Shown: positions 1-12,056 of the stretch, in pieces
How the letters are laid out: each line of letters begins with the position of its first letter
How positions within the stretch are numbered: the stretch's first letter is position 1
Source: Eleginops maclovinus
Taxonomy: Eukaryota; Chordata; Actinopteri; Perciformes; Eleginopidae
DNA length: 64,000 bases
Direction of reading: 5' to 3'
NCBI RefSeq assembly: GCF_036324505.1
Contig: NC_086368.1
Coordinates: forward strand, 17,101,878-17,165,877
Program-made: the position numbers and the translations under genes
The notes under the pieces: model-generated
Database searches by the model: none
Seen by the model: only the letters and a program-made list of their open reading frames with translations
What the model was told of the DNA's origin: nothing

Positions 1-371
1 AAAAAAAACAATAACACAGATGCAAATTATAAAGTGTCCCTAATTGTGTGTGTCAGTTAGGGATTGGAGAATAAGAGCTTCTAGTTTCAGCGACAGCAGA
101 TCAGGAGCTCTCTGTAGTGCCTGCACCATGCAGTATTTGACTATGGGTACAAGGTTTGAAATCTAGATTCCGGCTGTACATTTGAATAGTCGGATATTTC
201 ATTTCATTGCTTTTTTCTAATAGGCTTTCTGTGATTGCATACTTATGCTTGTTTATTCATCTGTAATGACCAAAGAGTTTTGGCCATAGTAGGTTCATGT
301 GTACGGTTTGTGCAATATTGTCAGTCAACTCCACAAAAAAAGCACATCTCATCATGAATAATAGTAATTCT
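1..371. other. left-edge sequence, nothing recognised
   Basis: AT-rich sequence to the left of the terminal exon of the minus-strand gene at 372-1165. It would be the 3' UTR or downstream flank of that gene. I see no coding exon, RNA gene or repeat that I can support. Confidence 0.4.
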
Positions 372-1165
372 TCAATTATACAGCTTGACCTTCTTTAACA
401 TCTTGTCCAGCAAATGTCTTTCGGTTTCTGGAATGACCTTCATTAACAGGTCAAGAAAGCTCTTGTTGGGAGCCAGCTCCAAGAGGATTACTTTTCCATG
501 GTGCCTGTGGAAGAATATGTTAATCATTAGGCACGAAGTTCAGATACATACAATTAAGATAGGGAAAACACTCAACATCCTACAAAGTAAGCGCAAGTTA
601 CAAGATTATGCAAAGTTCTACAATAATTCTTAATAACTTGAAATTTCACCTCACTTATTGTGCATCATTCAAGCACATTTTAATGACCGTAAATGACTGT
701 CAGCACACATGCCTGTAGGGATATGTAGGCAAATGACAACTGCGCGAGACAAAAAGAACCAGACACACTTCATGGACCTCTGTCTTTAGTGTCTCTTTAA
801 GCCTGGGATTTTCTTCTCCCTGTAAGTTTACATTACAAAAAAAATTATGTTCAACAATAAAATAAATATGATAACTCACCTGCTTTTTGCTCGCTGCCGC
901 AAACACAACCAACCTTAAAGTCTATTTGAATGTAATTTTTACGCTCTTCTAAGATGTTGCACACATTTGGCCCTGACCTGATAAAGTGTTATTCTCTGAT
1001 CTTGTATGACAGACTGCTCTCTAGTGTCCTACCAGTCGTATGAGGCGAGCAGTTTGAAGCAGGTAGACAGGATTTCCACAGGATTGCGCAACAGCTGCAG
1101 CTCAACCTTTTCAATTTTTTTCTCATTTACGGTCTGGAGGCTGCAGTGCACTTGTTGCCGTCTTG
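372..1165 (-). CDS. 3' end of an unidentified minus-strand gene (four candidate exons)
   Basis: Four minus-strand blocks join in one open frame. Exon a is about 1165-1033; its left limit is uncertain and could be 1142. Exon b is 913-880 (34 nt, strong GTGAGT donor), exon c is 819-713 and exon d is 504-372, which ends in TGA. The phases agree: a ends in phase 2, b in phase 0, c in phase 2, and d starts by completing that codon. Exon d encodes a protein-like C-terminus rich in Leu and Lys: HHGKVILLELAP near its start, VKLYN at the end. Exon a encodes a leucine-rich stretch ending LLASYDW. Exon c would need either a GC donor (CAG/GCATGT at 713) or a weak GT donor a few bases later. I do not recognise the family. 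It lies divergent from the SLC6 gene at 3.4 kb. The phase agreement across three junctions is the main support. What I cannot show is whether further 5' exons lie to the right of 1165. Confidence 0.45.
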
Positions 1166-2336
1166 CTTAGTAAACAGCACCATGCTCAGTCAAAGCATTG
1201 CACACACTGATATGAGTTTAAGCCCTGGATTGGGCTTGGATTTAGCATTTTATCACACATATTAGACCTGGGTTGAAGCTAGGACTAAGAATAACTAAAA
1301 TAACATTTTCCCGTAGTTTCTTTATTTTATTGTTTTACTTGAATGGCTCCTTAATTAAACAACTGCAGCAATTACAAGTTCATTTTTTTTCTAAATGCAG
1401 GCTATTTATGATTTTACAAGTGAGTAATTTTCTAAAAAGCTTTCAAAAAAGCAAATAAATATTAATTATCAATAAAAAATTACATTCGAGACAAATCTTT
1501 CGGGGTTTTTTATATTTAGGTGACCCACTGTGAACTGACTGAAAGATGCTACACTGAGCAGACACCAGAAGGGGGCAGTACAGGCCCATTTTCTCCCTGT
1601 CATAGTATCCACTCTCCCTTTGTCCTACTCTTTTGTGTGCATGAGTTTTTTGAATGTGTGTGAATGTGTGTGTGTCACAAATTGCCTGAACTTGTTCAGA
1701 AAATCCTACAAGGACCCTCTGATCGTTTTTGCTGGCTGCAGCAACGTCATAGGTTGAGTTCCCCTCAACCTATGACGGAAAGGCGAGATGTCTTATCCTC
1801 TCCTTAAATGCTTTTGAGCCTGTTGTTATGCAAAGTGACACATTTTGCGAAAAGGGAAAAAAAGTTAGCCTTCAAAGTGGCTGTCTATATAAGAACCTAC
1901 ATTTTTAAAACCTTTTTAATTGCATTCGATTGTTATGAGTTGAGTCCAAAGTGCACTGTATTTTTTACTGGATAAAATATATTTGTTTACAAGGAAAGTC
2001 TTGATATAGATTTTTTTATCAGCTATTCAAATACACCTTAACACTATATACTGTATAACCATAAACATCTGCTAATAAATAATGTTGCAACACAGTTTGT
2101 AGATTGGGTTGGTACAAACATTCTAGGAAAAAAGGTAAATTAATCTTACTGGCATTTTAAATCTGCTGATATAATTAACTATTTTCTATCAACTTTAAGC
2201 TGCACTAAAAAATATTCTCATGCAAACAATGGCTGGAATGTTTTGCAGTGTTTGTTTAGCTCTGCTTTATGTGTCATAAGCATATAACCCAAATGGTTAT
2301 CTGCTTATCTTTGAAAGGAGTGTCTTTGTGTGGGTG

Positions 2337-2340
<4 letters not shown>
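1166..2340. other. intergenic DNA, no gene seen
   Basis: AT-rich spacer between the unidentified minus-strand gene and the microsatellite upstream of the SLC6 gene. It holds a perfect 13-bp hairpin at 1746-1776. The short open frames have no family resemblance and no splice context. Upstream exons of the minus-strand gene could be hidden here, but I did not identify any. Confidence 0.35.
1746..1776. repeat. perfect 13-bp inverted repeat with 5-nt loop
   Basis: GTCATAGGTTGAG at 1746-1758 is followed by the loop TTCCC and then by the exact reverse complement at 1764-1776. The stem is perfect. There is no U-run after it, and it is not inside a recognised gene. Confidence 0.8.

Positions 2341-2343
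<3 letters not shown>

Positions 2344-2433
<90 letters not shown>
2344..2433. repeat. (GT)n microsatellite, ~45 units
   Basis: An uninterrupted GT dinucleotide tract, preceded by a slightly imperfect GT-rich lead-in from about 2326. The Cys-Val frames read across it are artefacts of the repeat. Confidence 0.98.
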
Positions 2434-2434
<1 letters not shown>

Positions 2435-2440
2435 ATGTTA

Positions 2441-2867
2441 TATGTCAGGGTTGGGGGAAATAGGACCCAAGCGCAGGAACGGTAATCAAAAAGGTTTCAA
2501 TAAAAAGCGAGCTTTAATCAAAAAGCCGATTACAATTAAAGAAGATATAACTTAACATATACTACAGGGGAGCATGACTGACACAAACATGGAGACAACA
2601 AGAAATGAGTTATAGACCACGGGGAAAGCGTCAATGAACGAACAAGGAGTAAAATGAAAGACAAGACTAAATACACACAGAAGGGTAATCACAGGACAAG
2701 ACACAGCTGGGGATGGGAGGAGAAACACAAGGGCAACAGGTGAACACAATGACACAATCAGGCACAGGAGGGAAACTCAGACAGGGAGTGAAACTAAACA
2801 TGACACAAGAGGGGAAAACATTTCAAAATAACACAGGAAACAACAAACAAAACAAGGATCATGACAC
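2441..2867. mobile_element. nonautonomous interspersed element, copy 1 (TGTCA...TGACA ends)
   Basis: A ~425-bp element that begins TGTCAGGGTTGGGGGAAATA and ends GGATCATGACA, so both ends carry a TGTCA/TGACA inverted terminus. It is clearly related along its length to two copies at 14.7-15.6 kb: it shares the GGACCCAAGCGCAG-like start, an AAGCGAGCTTTA-like block, a long run of AGGAAAC/GACACAA-rich sequence and the AAGGATCATGACA end. It has no coding capacity. Its class is not certain; a MITE-like DNA-transposon derivative is my best guess. It sits about 550 bp upstream of the SLC6 start codon. Confidence 0.65.
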
Positions 2868-3411
2868 TATATTGTTTTCTGTTGGTTTCTAAAGAAAGAC
2901 TGGTTAGTTCAGTCTCAGTGGCCCCTCCTCACAGAAAACCCAATTTTCTCAACCTATTCTTTGAGAGGGGCTGGTATTTTCTTTCAGTCAAAAGAGGAAA
3001 CACTTCAACTGCTCAGGGTAGAGTCTGCATCTTTCAGGTTTGGATTTGACTCATTTTATAGCATGGGAATCTTTGCATTGGTTATTTAAACAGTTGGATA
3101 TGTTTTTTTGACTGCACCCATATACATTTTTAATATAATGGGACACTTCTGCAAAGACAAATTACATTTTGTTAGCTTATTTATCGCCTTCTTAAGGACT
3201 ATTATCTAACATGGCGTTTATATACAATTCACTCAATAACTCATGTTGAGTGAAACCTGACAGTAGGCCTACTAAAGAGAAACCTTGGTATTTAAAATAT
3301 CTGGACTATATCTGCAAAATACTCAATGTAATCATACATGTATTGCCATTATTTGATAAGGTCTAACTACAGCTATATTTCCTACTAATATTCATTTACT
3401 AAAAGGTTAAA

Positions 3412-6400
3412 ATGGACCAAAGACAAAACTCACAGCTAAATCTGATGACCCTTGGGACCAAACCAGGACAAACCCAATCCAAACCTCGAGAGAGGGAACA
3501 GTGGGATAGCAAGATTGTGTTCTTCCTGGCCGTGGCCGGTCACATTGTCGGTCTGGGAAATGTCTGGAGATTTCCTTACCTTTGCTACAAAAATGGAGGA
3601 GGTAAATCTTTGTTGTTATAGCATCATCATGTGTTCATCATGTGCACATATTATGATGTAGCCTGCCTTGGAAAGGATTAGGATTGTGTTTAGTTAATAA
3701 TTGGTTTATAAGAAATGATTTAAAGTGCTGCGGTAGAAACCCTACAACTCTCAGTATTTTTATAAAGTAACTATGATTTCTTAGTGTCGTGTCTTCTCTC
3801 AACATCATAATTGAATGTTCTCAAAAGTATGGTATTGTTTCAATATTTTAACAAGATATCTCGTTTTTTATTTTAAAGGGGTTTTCTTCATACCTTATGT
3901 TTTGTTTTTGTTCACCTGTGGCATCCCACTCTTCTTCCTGGAGACATCTCTGGGCCAGTTCACCAGTCAGGGTGGAATAATGTGTTGGAGGAAAATATGC
4001 CCTCTTTTTGAAGGTAAGAGTCTTCATAATGTTTGTAACCCCGATTTGATCAGCTTTGATAATAAGACAAACAACAGCGTAATGACAATTGCTACTGACT
4101 ATTGATGCATAAGAACGCAGTGTGAAGGAGATTGTTTTATTGTCTTCAAGACTGGATAAAGTCAAGTTAAGTTGGAATGCAAAATCTTACTTAAACAAAA
4201 AGTATGAATTCAAAAGTACAATATTTTATTTTCTATTTGCATTTAAAATTGTATATTTATTTGAATGCATTGGAAATATTGTAAATACAACTAGCCTCTT
4301 ATTTTTACTTGAGTACAATACAATTGTCATGATGTTACAATAACACGTCTTTATCTCTCTACAGGCTTAGGTTATGGAAGTCAAGTGGTTGTTTTGTACA
4401 CTGGGGTGTATTACATAATCATCCTGGCTTGGGCGTTTCTCTACCTCTTTTCATCCTTCAAGTCTGAGCTTCCTTGGGCGAGCTGTCACAACAGCTGGAA
4501 TACAGGTATCACAACTTTATTTTCAGATATGAAACATACTGTGTAAATAATCTACTTCTCTTATCAGTTTTCACAATCCATCTTAATCCTTTATTTTAAG
4601 ATGCCTGTTTTGAGCATGGTCAAAATCAAACATCCTCTCTGCACCTGTCAGGACCCAGCACATCTTCGGTTGTAGAGTTTTGGGAGTAAGTAGCTTGAAT
4701 CAAAGCATCATAAAAGGGCAACTGTTCTTGTTGCATGTTTATTAATACACTTTGTTACAGGAGGAGAATATTGGGCCTGTCCAGAGGGATTGATGAAATT
4801 GGTAGTGTCCGATGGGACCTGGCCCTCTGTCTACTTCTTGCCTGGGTGTTGTGTTACTTCTGTGTCTGGAATGGAGTGAAGTCTACAGGAAAGGTACAGT
4901 ACAATCTTAATATGACATCTTTAATATCTGATCTCATGTATACCTTGTTCTATTTAATATTTCAAAGTAACAGAGAACCTTTTGGGTCTATCTTAGGTGG
5001 TGTACTTCACTGCCACATTTCCCTATGTAATGCTAGTAGTGTTGCTTGTACGTGGTCTCACACTACCAGGGGCCAAAGAAGGAATCATATTCTACCTTTA
5101 CCCAGACCCATCCCGCCTCGCTGATCCAGAGGTAAGCCCTCTCACTGACCTAAACCAAGTGCTCTGAGTGTCTGAATATGATCACAAACAAGACCAAGAG
5201 CCTGCTTAATGGTTCCCAGATTGCCAAAAACAACTAATAGTCCCTTTTTTGAAATGACTAACTTAACTTTAAAAGTATTTATGAGCAGATATTGTATTGC
5301 AAGAGAGACATTGTGTTGAAAACAAATACAAATATACTACACTGTACACAGTGAACATTTAGCAGATTCTGTATTACCTTTTTGCGACTAAAAACATAAT
5401 TGCATCTTTTCAAACTAATCCATATACTTTAGGTATGGATGGATGCTGGCAGCCAAATCTTTTACTCCTATGGTGTCTGCACAGGTGTTCTGACATCTTT
5501 AGGAAGTTACAATAAATACAGCAACAACTGCTACAGGTATGCATTTCTTTCATGTGCACTGACTTTTCAATTAAAATATGTACTTCAGTTCCTACTGTAG
5601 TTCAGACCTTAAGAGCACAGGTTTACTAATGTTTTTTATATTTCCTCTATAGAGACTGTGTCTACCTGTGCCTGTTAAACAGTTTTACCAGCTTTGTTGC
5701 TGGCTTTGCTATTTTTTCTGTGCTCGGTTTTATGGCAAAAGAGCAAGGTGTGGATATATCGATGGTGGCTGAATCAGGTATGGCAGATAGCTCTTGAGAG
5801 AAACTCAGAGGGATACTGTTTGGATGTTTATGATAATTTTACCTTTTTTCATGTACTTTGTAGGTCCAGGGTTGGCATTCATTGCTTATCCTCATGCAGT
5901 GGCACTGATGCCACTTCCCCAACTCTGGGCTATTTTCTTCTTTGTTATGATCATCTTCTTGGGGTTAGATAGTGAGGTAGGACAATAAGCTATTTTGCAA
6001 TAATTAGATACAATATAAACACTATGATACATTTTTCTTGTGTTAATACATTTATTTTAATTACCTTAGTTTGCATATCAAGAGGCATTGGTCACAACCA
6101 TCTCCGATATGTATCCGGACTTCTTTCAAAACAGCTGTCGTCGTAAACTTCTCCTTCTTGGTATTTCTGTTGGAAGTTTCCTCATTGGCCTTTTGATGGT
6201 GACAGAGGTGAGTGGGAAAAACTTTTGATGTTGATTTCCTGAATAAATTAAGGCCACATTTACTATACATACCTGCTATAAATGTTCTAAGAGGGAAGTT
6301 GTAGACATAAAATACAAGAGGATATAACATAAAGGGTTCTTTGAGCAGAAGATAATGAAGGGTTATGTCTACATGAACAATTATCTTTTGTAGAGTATAA

Positions 6401-9133
6401 TTTCTGCTGAACATCGTAAACACTAATACAATAACATAATAAACAAACACAAAGTGTGAATGATTCCACCTATTTCGCCTTTCCCTGAAGGACTCTCTTA
6501 TCTTTTGCAGGGAGGCCTTTATATTTTTCAACTGTTTGACTACCACGCCTGCAGTGGGATGACCCTCCTGCTTTTTGCTGTTCTTCAGTCTGTCTGTATT
6601 GGATGGGTATATGGTAAGGAGAACATATAACCCACAATGTTGAATTCCCCTTTATAATCTCATGTTGTACAGACAAGTAGTTATTAAACCAGTTGTTCCA
6701 CACATAATCATAATGAGGGATTGAAAGAAAGTGAGAGTGTAAGGAGGAGTAAATAAATTGCATAGGAAAACATTACCAGTTAACCTATTTGTAAAATAAT
6801 AATTGATTCATTTCAGGGGATCAACTGCCCACAATCCTTACGTTTTGGAAACCCAGTTGTTTTATAATTTGTGTAGTTCAATGCAAGTTGGGATCCCACA
6901 GTTTCCTCTCATACCAATTATGTCAAATAGGATTGAGGAGCTATACTGTATATGTGGTGGAAACTTCTGAAGCAATGGAGACGAAACTCAGAGAGACGCT
7001 GGAGAGCAGCAACTTCATGGCAAAACACTGTTGGGTTTATTTGGAGTTACGGCCGGAGAATTGACAAGACATTTACTGTAGACACGAGTTGCCACAGCGG
7101 TTGCCAAACCAATTCTGAAGATCTCGACAATAGGAAGAGGTTTTAACTAGTTCCAAATGGATAAACAACATTCTTCAAACGTCAGACTAAACAAGCTCAG
7201 ACAATACGTTTAACTTAAACTGTCATTTAGGTGACAAATAAGGTGCTTACGGGAGCATAGTGGGCCAAATAAACTGGCGCTAGCTGTCCCTAAACAATAA
7301 AGCCAATCTTAGGTCAGCATGAGATTGTACCCACTGTGGGAACAGCAAGGCTTCGGAAGCCCAGGCTGCCCCTCCTTAATGGCGATAACAGCACCTGCAA
7401 GGCCGTTAGCCTATGCCAGAGGAGCACAGAGAAGAAGAGACGTAACTGAGCTAAAGATTTACAAGCTTACACAAAATATTCCCTAACAGGATATACAATG
7501 ATCCAACACAGGTAATATATCTATCTTTTTTTCAGGTGCAGATCGCCATTATGATAATATAAAGGACATGATTGGATATCGGCCATGGTCCTTCATGAAA
7601 TATTGTTGGCAGTACTGCACACCAGCTATCTGTGTAGTAAGTATTGCAGATGAGGGCATGCCTGCCTTGTAACTTTGTTCATGCTTTACTAACAAGCAAA
7701 TGTATTTGACAGCTGCCATAGGCTTCTGTCCTAAAGGCAGTGCACGTCTTAACCAGATGGAGACCAGTTTTAGATGGGGTACTGTATTGCAACTTTTGAT
7801 GTCAGTTTGAATTAAATGCTTAAGTAATCTCTGTCATCACTGACTTGTGTTTCCTAATGAAATATTTAATTATAAGACTATCTAAAGAAATCTTAGATAT
7901 GTAACCTCATTAACTGTCACGATCCGTCAAAGACATGACATATGCAAATGCCTATACTGTGAGATTTATCTAAAAATAATTACATAAACAATAGGCAACT
8001 GTCAAATCTCTTTTATTTGGATGTTTTTATGCCTTCTCTTCTTTTGCCTTGTGTTTTTTTTAGTGCACATTTCTCTTCTCCTTGGTCAAATATATTCCGC
8101 TGAAATTCAACAACACTTATGAATACCCCTGGTGGGGCTACGCTATTGGAGGATTATTTACGCTCTCTTCAACGCTCATGGTTCCTCTGTGGATGCTGTA
8201 TGCTGTGAGTGTCACTCCAGGATCATTGAGACAGGTACTGGCACACGTTGTAGCGGTCATGTTACTTATCAGACAATAGTTTTAAAATAAAAAACAATTG
8301 ACAAGCAGAATGGGTTAGTTTCTAAAACACCGACTTTAGTGTCTGCAACATTTTCGGGGGGTGGTCCATGTCCGCAAGCCACCCTCTGGCCCTGCCACCA
8401 CGTAACTAAGTAGCTGGAACATTGGTGTAAAGGTTTTTATACCTATATTGACAAAGAAACTGTATTGTATACAGTAAATTTAGGACATCAAGCTAACACT
8501 GGTTTTGCTTTAAAAATATTGGTAATAGTAGGTATTGGCAAAAATACAACTCCTATGATGGTGCTGAAATGGTTTTACTGCATGAAAGAAAGGGAATCTG
8601 GGAAAATGTGGAGCTAAATCTTACCACTTTTGAAATGCATATAAATAAATAAGGCATGTTGAAGGCACCAAACTGTTAGTTAATATTTAGTGACTATTTG
8701 TAAGTTTGCTGATGTGATTATGCTGAAAGTTAGTGGTTGAAAAAAAAGGCCTTAAAGTTTGCTGTTCCCAGATTTTACTTTGTTATCAAAACAAAATGAC
8801 AGCAACAATTAAAAAGTTATTTATTGGATTTTGTACCAAGAAACCTGCCTTGCCCTATCTGACATTTTGTCTATATCATGGGATACTTTATTGTACTTGT
8901 GTAAATTATTCTGCCAAAGTGAACATACTTGAGTCATTAATGTTAACGTAATTTCTTTCTCCACACAGAGACTGAAAGTTCTGTGCACTCCAGCTAAGGA
9001 CTTACCTACTGCAACGTTAAAGAAGGCATTAAATAAAGAAGCATTTGAGACTTTCACAGGCTTGTACACACTGTGCCAATCAGAAAGTCCAGACGAAAAC
9101 GGCGAAATTAGTCAGCAGTCATCTATCATCTAA
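3412..9133 (+). CDS. slc6a13: SLC6 neurotransmitter transporter, GAT2/taurine-type (slc6a13-like), 14 coding exons
   Basis: Na+/Cl--coupled plasma-membrane symporter of the GABA/betaine/taurine branch of SLC6. Coding exons: 3412-3601, 3879-4013, 4365-4505, 4601-4685, 4761-4893, 4997-5131, 5433-5536, 5653-5777, 5864-5976, 6070-6207, 6511-6613, 7536-7636, 8064-8234, 8969-9133. All junctions are GT-AG and in phase; together they give 1839 nt (612 aa) with no stop, close to the family's ~600 aa. Signatures seen: TM1 [20 protein letters not shown]2 with two cysteines and an N-glycosylation sequon (NQTS), [16 protein letters not shown] in TM6, [11 protein letters not shown] in IL3/TM7, LDSEF in TM8, and YPWWG near TM11-12. 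The start is the only Met before TM1 with a normal ~35-residue N-tail. Odd points: His44 replaces the usual Glu in the TM1 AGEIIGLGN motif, and Glu replaces Gln in the usual LDSQF. The gene flanks the RH2 opsins, as slc6a13 is described to do in teleosts. A fish-specific paralogue (slc6a22 type) is a possible alternative name. Confidence 0.93.
6614..7535 (+). other. large intron 11 of the SLC6 gene
   Basis: A 922-bp intron, with a GTAAGG donor after the TGGGTATATG codons and a TTTTTTTCAG acceptor. The stretch at about 6870-7480 is more GC-rich and less like neighbouring intron sequence (for example GCGCTAGCTG and CCCAGGCTGCCCC blocks), which suggests an old inserted repeat. I could not find clear terminal repeats or assign a class. 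Confidence 0.4.
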
Positions 9134-11852
9134 ACGGCATGAAAAATGTACTGAAATTAAACAATATTCCTGATGAATGCGGATCCTAAACCGCTTACTA
9201 GCCAGCCATAACTGCCACAAAACAGGAAAAGTAAACACTGACAAAGTGTCATACCAACACAATACAGTGTTGGTAGAGTCTCTCTTCAGGCTGTGAGTGT
9301 ACCTATTCCACACATTTCTGTAGCTTCTGTGTGTAGACAATATATTTCTCACAGATTTGTTTTGGTAATCACATTGTAAAAAGTTGGTCTTAAACGACTA
9401 AAGATTGTATCATTATTGTTTCCTAGGAATATTACAGGAAGTCTTGGTCTGGGAGTTTTATAAAAACATTGAGCTAAAAATGTCTTTGACCATACACTGT
9501 GTTACACAGTAACCTTTGTGTATGTTGGTTGCCAGTGTATTAATTCATTTAATGTATTGATACTCATAACCGAAACTCTATTAAATAGGTGCAGAAAAAA
9601 TAGCTTCCAAACATTTTTAAAAATGTTTTTAAATGATGTACTTAACATTTGAATGCCCGTTTTTGTGTTTAATACAGAACTAAAAGGTACATTATTATAG
9701 TTTTTCAGGAACAAACCAGTAGAAGTCAAACAGAGCATTTAAATACATGTGGCTATCTATGTGAATTACCTATAAACTTACTAAAAATACAAGTAAATAA
9801 AGTTGTTTTTATTGATTATATCTTATGTCTTGTTTTTATGTACCTTGTACTGCAACCTTGAGAGCATGGAAAGGTGCATTTATATATAAAATGTACTATT
9901 ATTATTGTTAGGTTAGCACACCACTTTACAATGCATCGTTTTTATGCAGTTTAACAAACCACACCTGTGTGCCTTAAACACCTGAAACTTTGGGTAATTC
10001 GGTATGCAGGCTGTAATTCAACACATTGCATGCTCAGAGCTTTTCTCAATCAAATTACAGAGTAACATAAAGCCTCAGTGAACAACCCTTTCACACTGTA
10101 ATTACAGTGCCAGTACAGGTTATGTGGGATTTTATTTTAAACTGTTTATCATCACAAATATTTGAATGGCATTCAGATAAAGAAAAAGTACTGATTAATA
10201 AAAGGTGATGCATTATTATACCGCAATGTTTTACCAGAGAGACTGTGGTTCTCTGTTTTCTATTTTTACAATAAACAAAAAGAAGTGCTTATGGCTAATC
10301 AGAAGCGGCGGTGGGGAATTATCTAAACACAAATACTGTAAATGATTTGAAGTACTTTGGTTATTTCAATTACCTGTCTGTATATACTACACTGCTACAT
10401 CTGAGAGTCACATACTGTATTGTAGTTTTTACCCAACTAACTGTACTACTTTAAATTTGAGTACGTATTTGTAAAGCAGGTCTTTACTTCTACATCTTCT
10501 CAGAAAAATATCTGCATACTTCCGCCTCTGCTTGTAAATACTAGAAATAACAGACATGTCAGACGCAGATCCCACAGGTCATCATCTATTCCATGGTTGG
10601 GCCGCCAGGTGGTGCTGATGTTCTTTTAAAATGACATGACCCATAAGACAGTCAACTATGTATAGGATGTACTTAGGACCAATAATAAATTAATAAATCT
10701 AATAAATCACTTTTTAAACCAATAATAGAACCAGCATACTTAAACGCTTAATGACAAACCTAGTAATAACAATAATGCTTTTAACCCCTATACAACAGAA
10801 TAAAAAAAATACATCATCATTTAGTGTCCTCTTATTGAACCATAAACTCTGTTCAATGAACAACCAGAGAGGTTTCAGCAACATATGCAAACATTCAGTC
10901 ATGGTTCATTGCATTTGCCTTTGTGTCGTGCATGACCGCCTGCGCGTGAACACTATTATTAGTTGTAAATATGTATCTATTACGTGTATATATCATATAC
11001 TATACGTACTTACTGGTTATTGCAGGGCTTTTGCATTAGTTTAATTTCAATTAAGGTTAACTTATATACTATCGAGTGTGTACCAGAAGAGGAAAATCAG
11101 ATGTAAATCCTTTGGTGCACACGAGTGTCTAAGCCACTCTGAAGGTCAAAGATTAGAAAGAGCACAGATCTGGAGTATATCATCAGCAGGACTTGAGAGA
11201 AAGTCACAGTAACAAAACCTTAGCAGGAGTTTCACAGGAAGTACAGCATGTTTTTAATATTCATAACACAATTTCATCCAAGAACTGAATTTTAGGCTCA
11301 TAGTCTTCCTCTCTTCCTTTTGCATCCTAGGCCTCTTACCTTAATTCATGTTACTGTCAATTGAAGGAAGAACAAAAACAAGCAACAGCCATCAAACCAA
11401 ACAACCAATAACCTACATTTAGAAATCTTTGATGTTCCAACTGGTAGCTAACTGTTTTTGTTATTAGGCTCTATAGTTTTTTTTAAAACTACTTTTTTGA
11501 GGCTATATGGTGCTTACCCTTCAGACAGTATTCCATTCATTTTCAGCCATATTAACTTCCATTTCAACTCACTGTGCTACACACATTTGAATCCCTGTCT
11601 CTTTGAACGGTGTTTCATTATTCTGAAACTAGCTTCAAATAATACATTTAGCTTTCTCCCCCAGAAATTCTAATACAAATCACTACAAGTGAATTTTACG
11701 ATTCTGTATTAAGATATATAAGATTTAGTCATTTCACTCCAAATAAGTACAAACAAAGAAAGTAACTTCAAAGCTCTAAAGTCAATGCAGTAGACTAGTA
11801 GAAGTATTTGCAGAATAACAATTAAACCATGCAGTCAGTGTGCTCAGTAACA
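9134..11852. other. 3' UTR/downstream flank of the SLC6 gene and intergenic DNA
   Basis: AT-rich sequence following the SLC6 stop codon. A consensus AATAAA at 9796-9801 is the best polyadenylation signal. The rest, to the MITE at 11853, contains only short chance open frames with no recognisable domain. I see no RNA gene. Confidence 0.45.
9796..9801 (+). promoter_or_regulatory. candidate polyadenylation signal for the SLC6 gene
   Basis: Consensus AATAAA about 660 bp after the stop codon, followed by T-rich sequence and a TGTCTTGTTTTTATG block that fits a GU/U-rich downstream element. An earlier, non-consensus signal could be used instead. Confidence 0.45.
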
Positions 11853-12056
11853 TACAGCTGCGGAAAAAATTAAGAGACCTTATAGCATTATCAATTTCTC
11901 ATGTTTTATGTTTTTATAGGTTTATTGTATTCTATGAACTACTGGCATTTTTTCTTTGTGTTGGAATTCAACACACACTGGAATGTCTGCCATACATTTA
12001 GAGATAAAGATTTAAGAACAAATTGGAGTGGTCTCTTGTTTTTTTCCACGGCTGTA
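11853..12056. mobile_element. Tc1/mariner-type MITE (204 bp) with TIRs and TA ends
   Basis: The left end reads TACAGCTGCGGAAAAAATTA then AGAGACC. The right end is its near reverse complement (GGTCTCTTG, T-run, CCACGGCTGTA). Both ends abut TA, the target site of Tc1/mariner elements. The internal ~150 bp has no transposase, so this is a nonautonomous element. Its ends differ from those of the full Tc1 element at 17.7 kb, so it belongs to another family and was mobilised by another transposase. Confidence 0.8.

Noticed and set aside
2326..2463. Cys-Val repeat 'proteins' over the GT tract (also at 31 kb, 40 kb, 52 kb and 54 kb)
   Set aside because: Pure artefacts of dinucleotide repeats read in frame.
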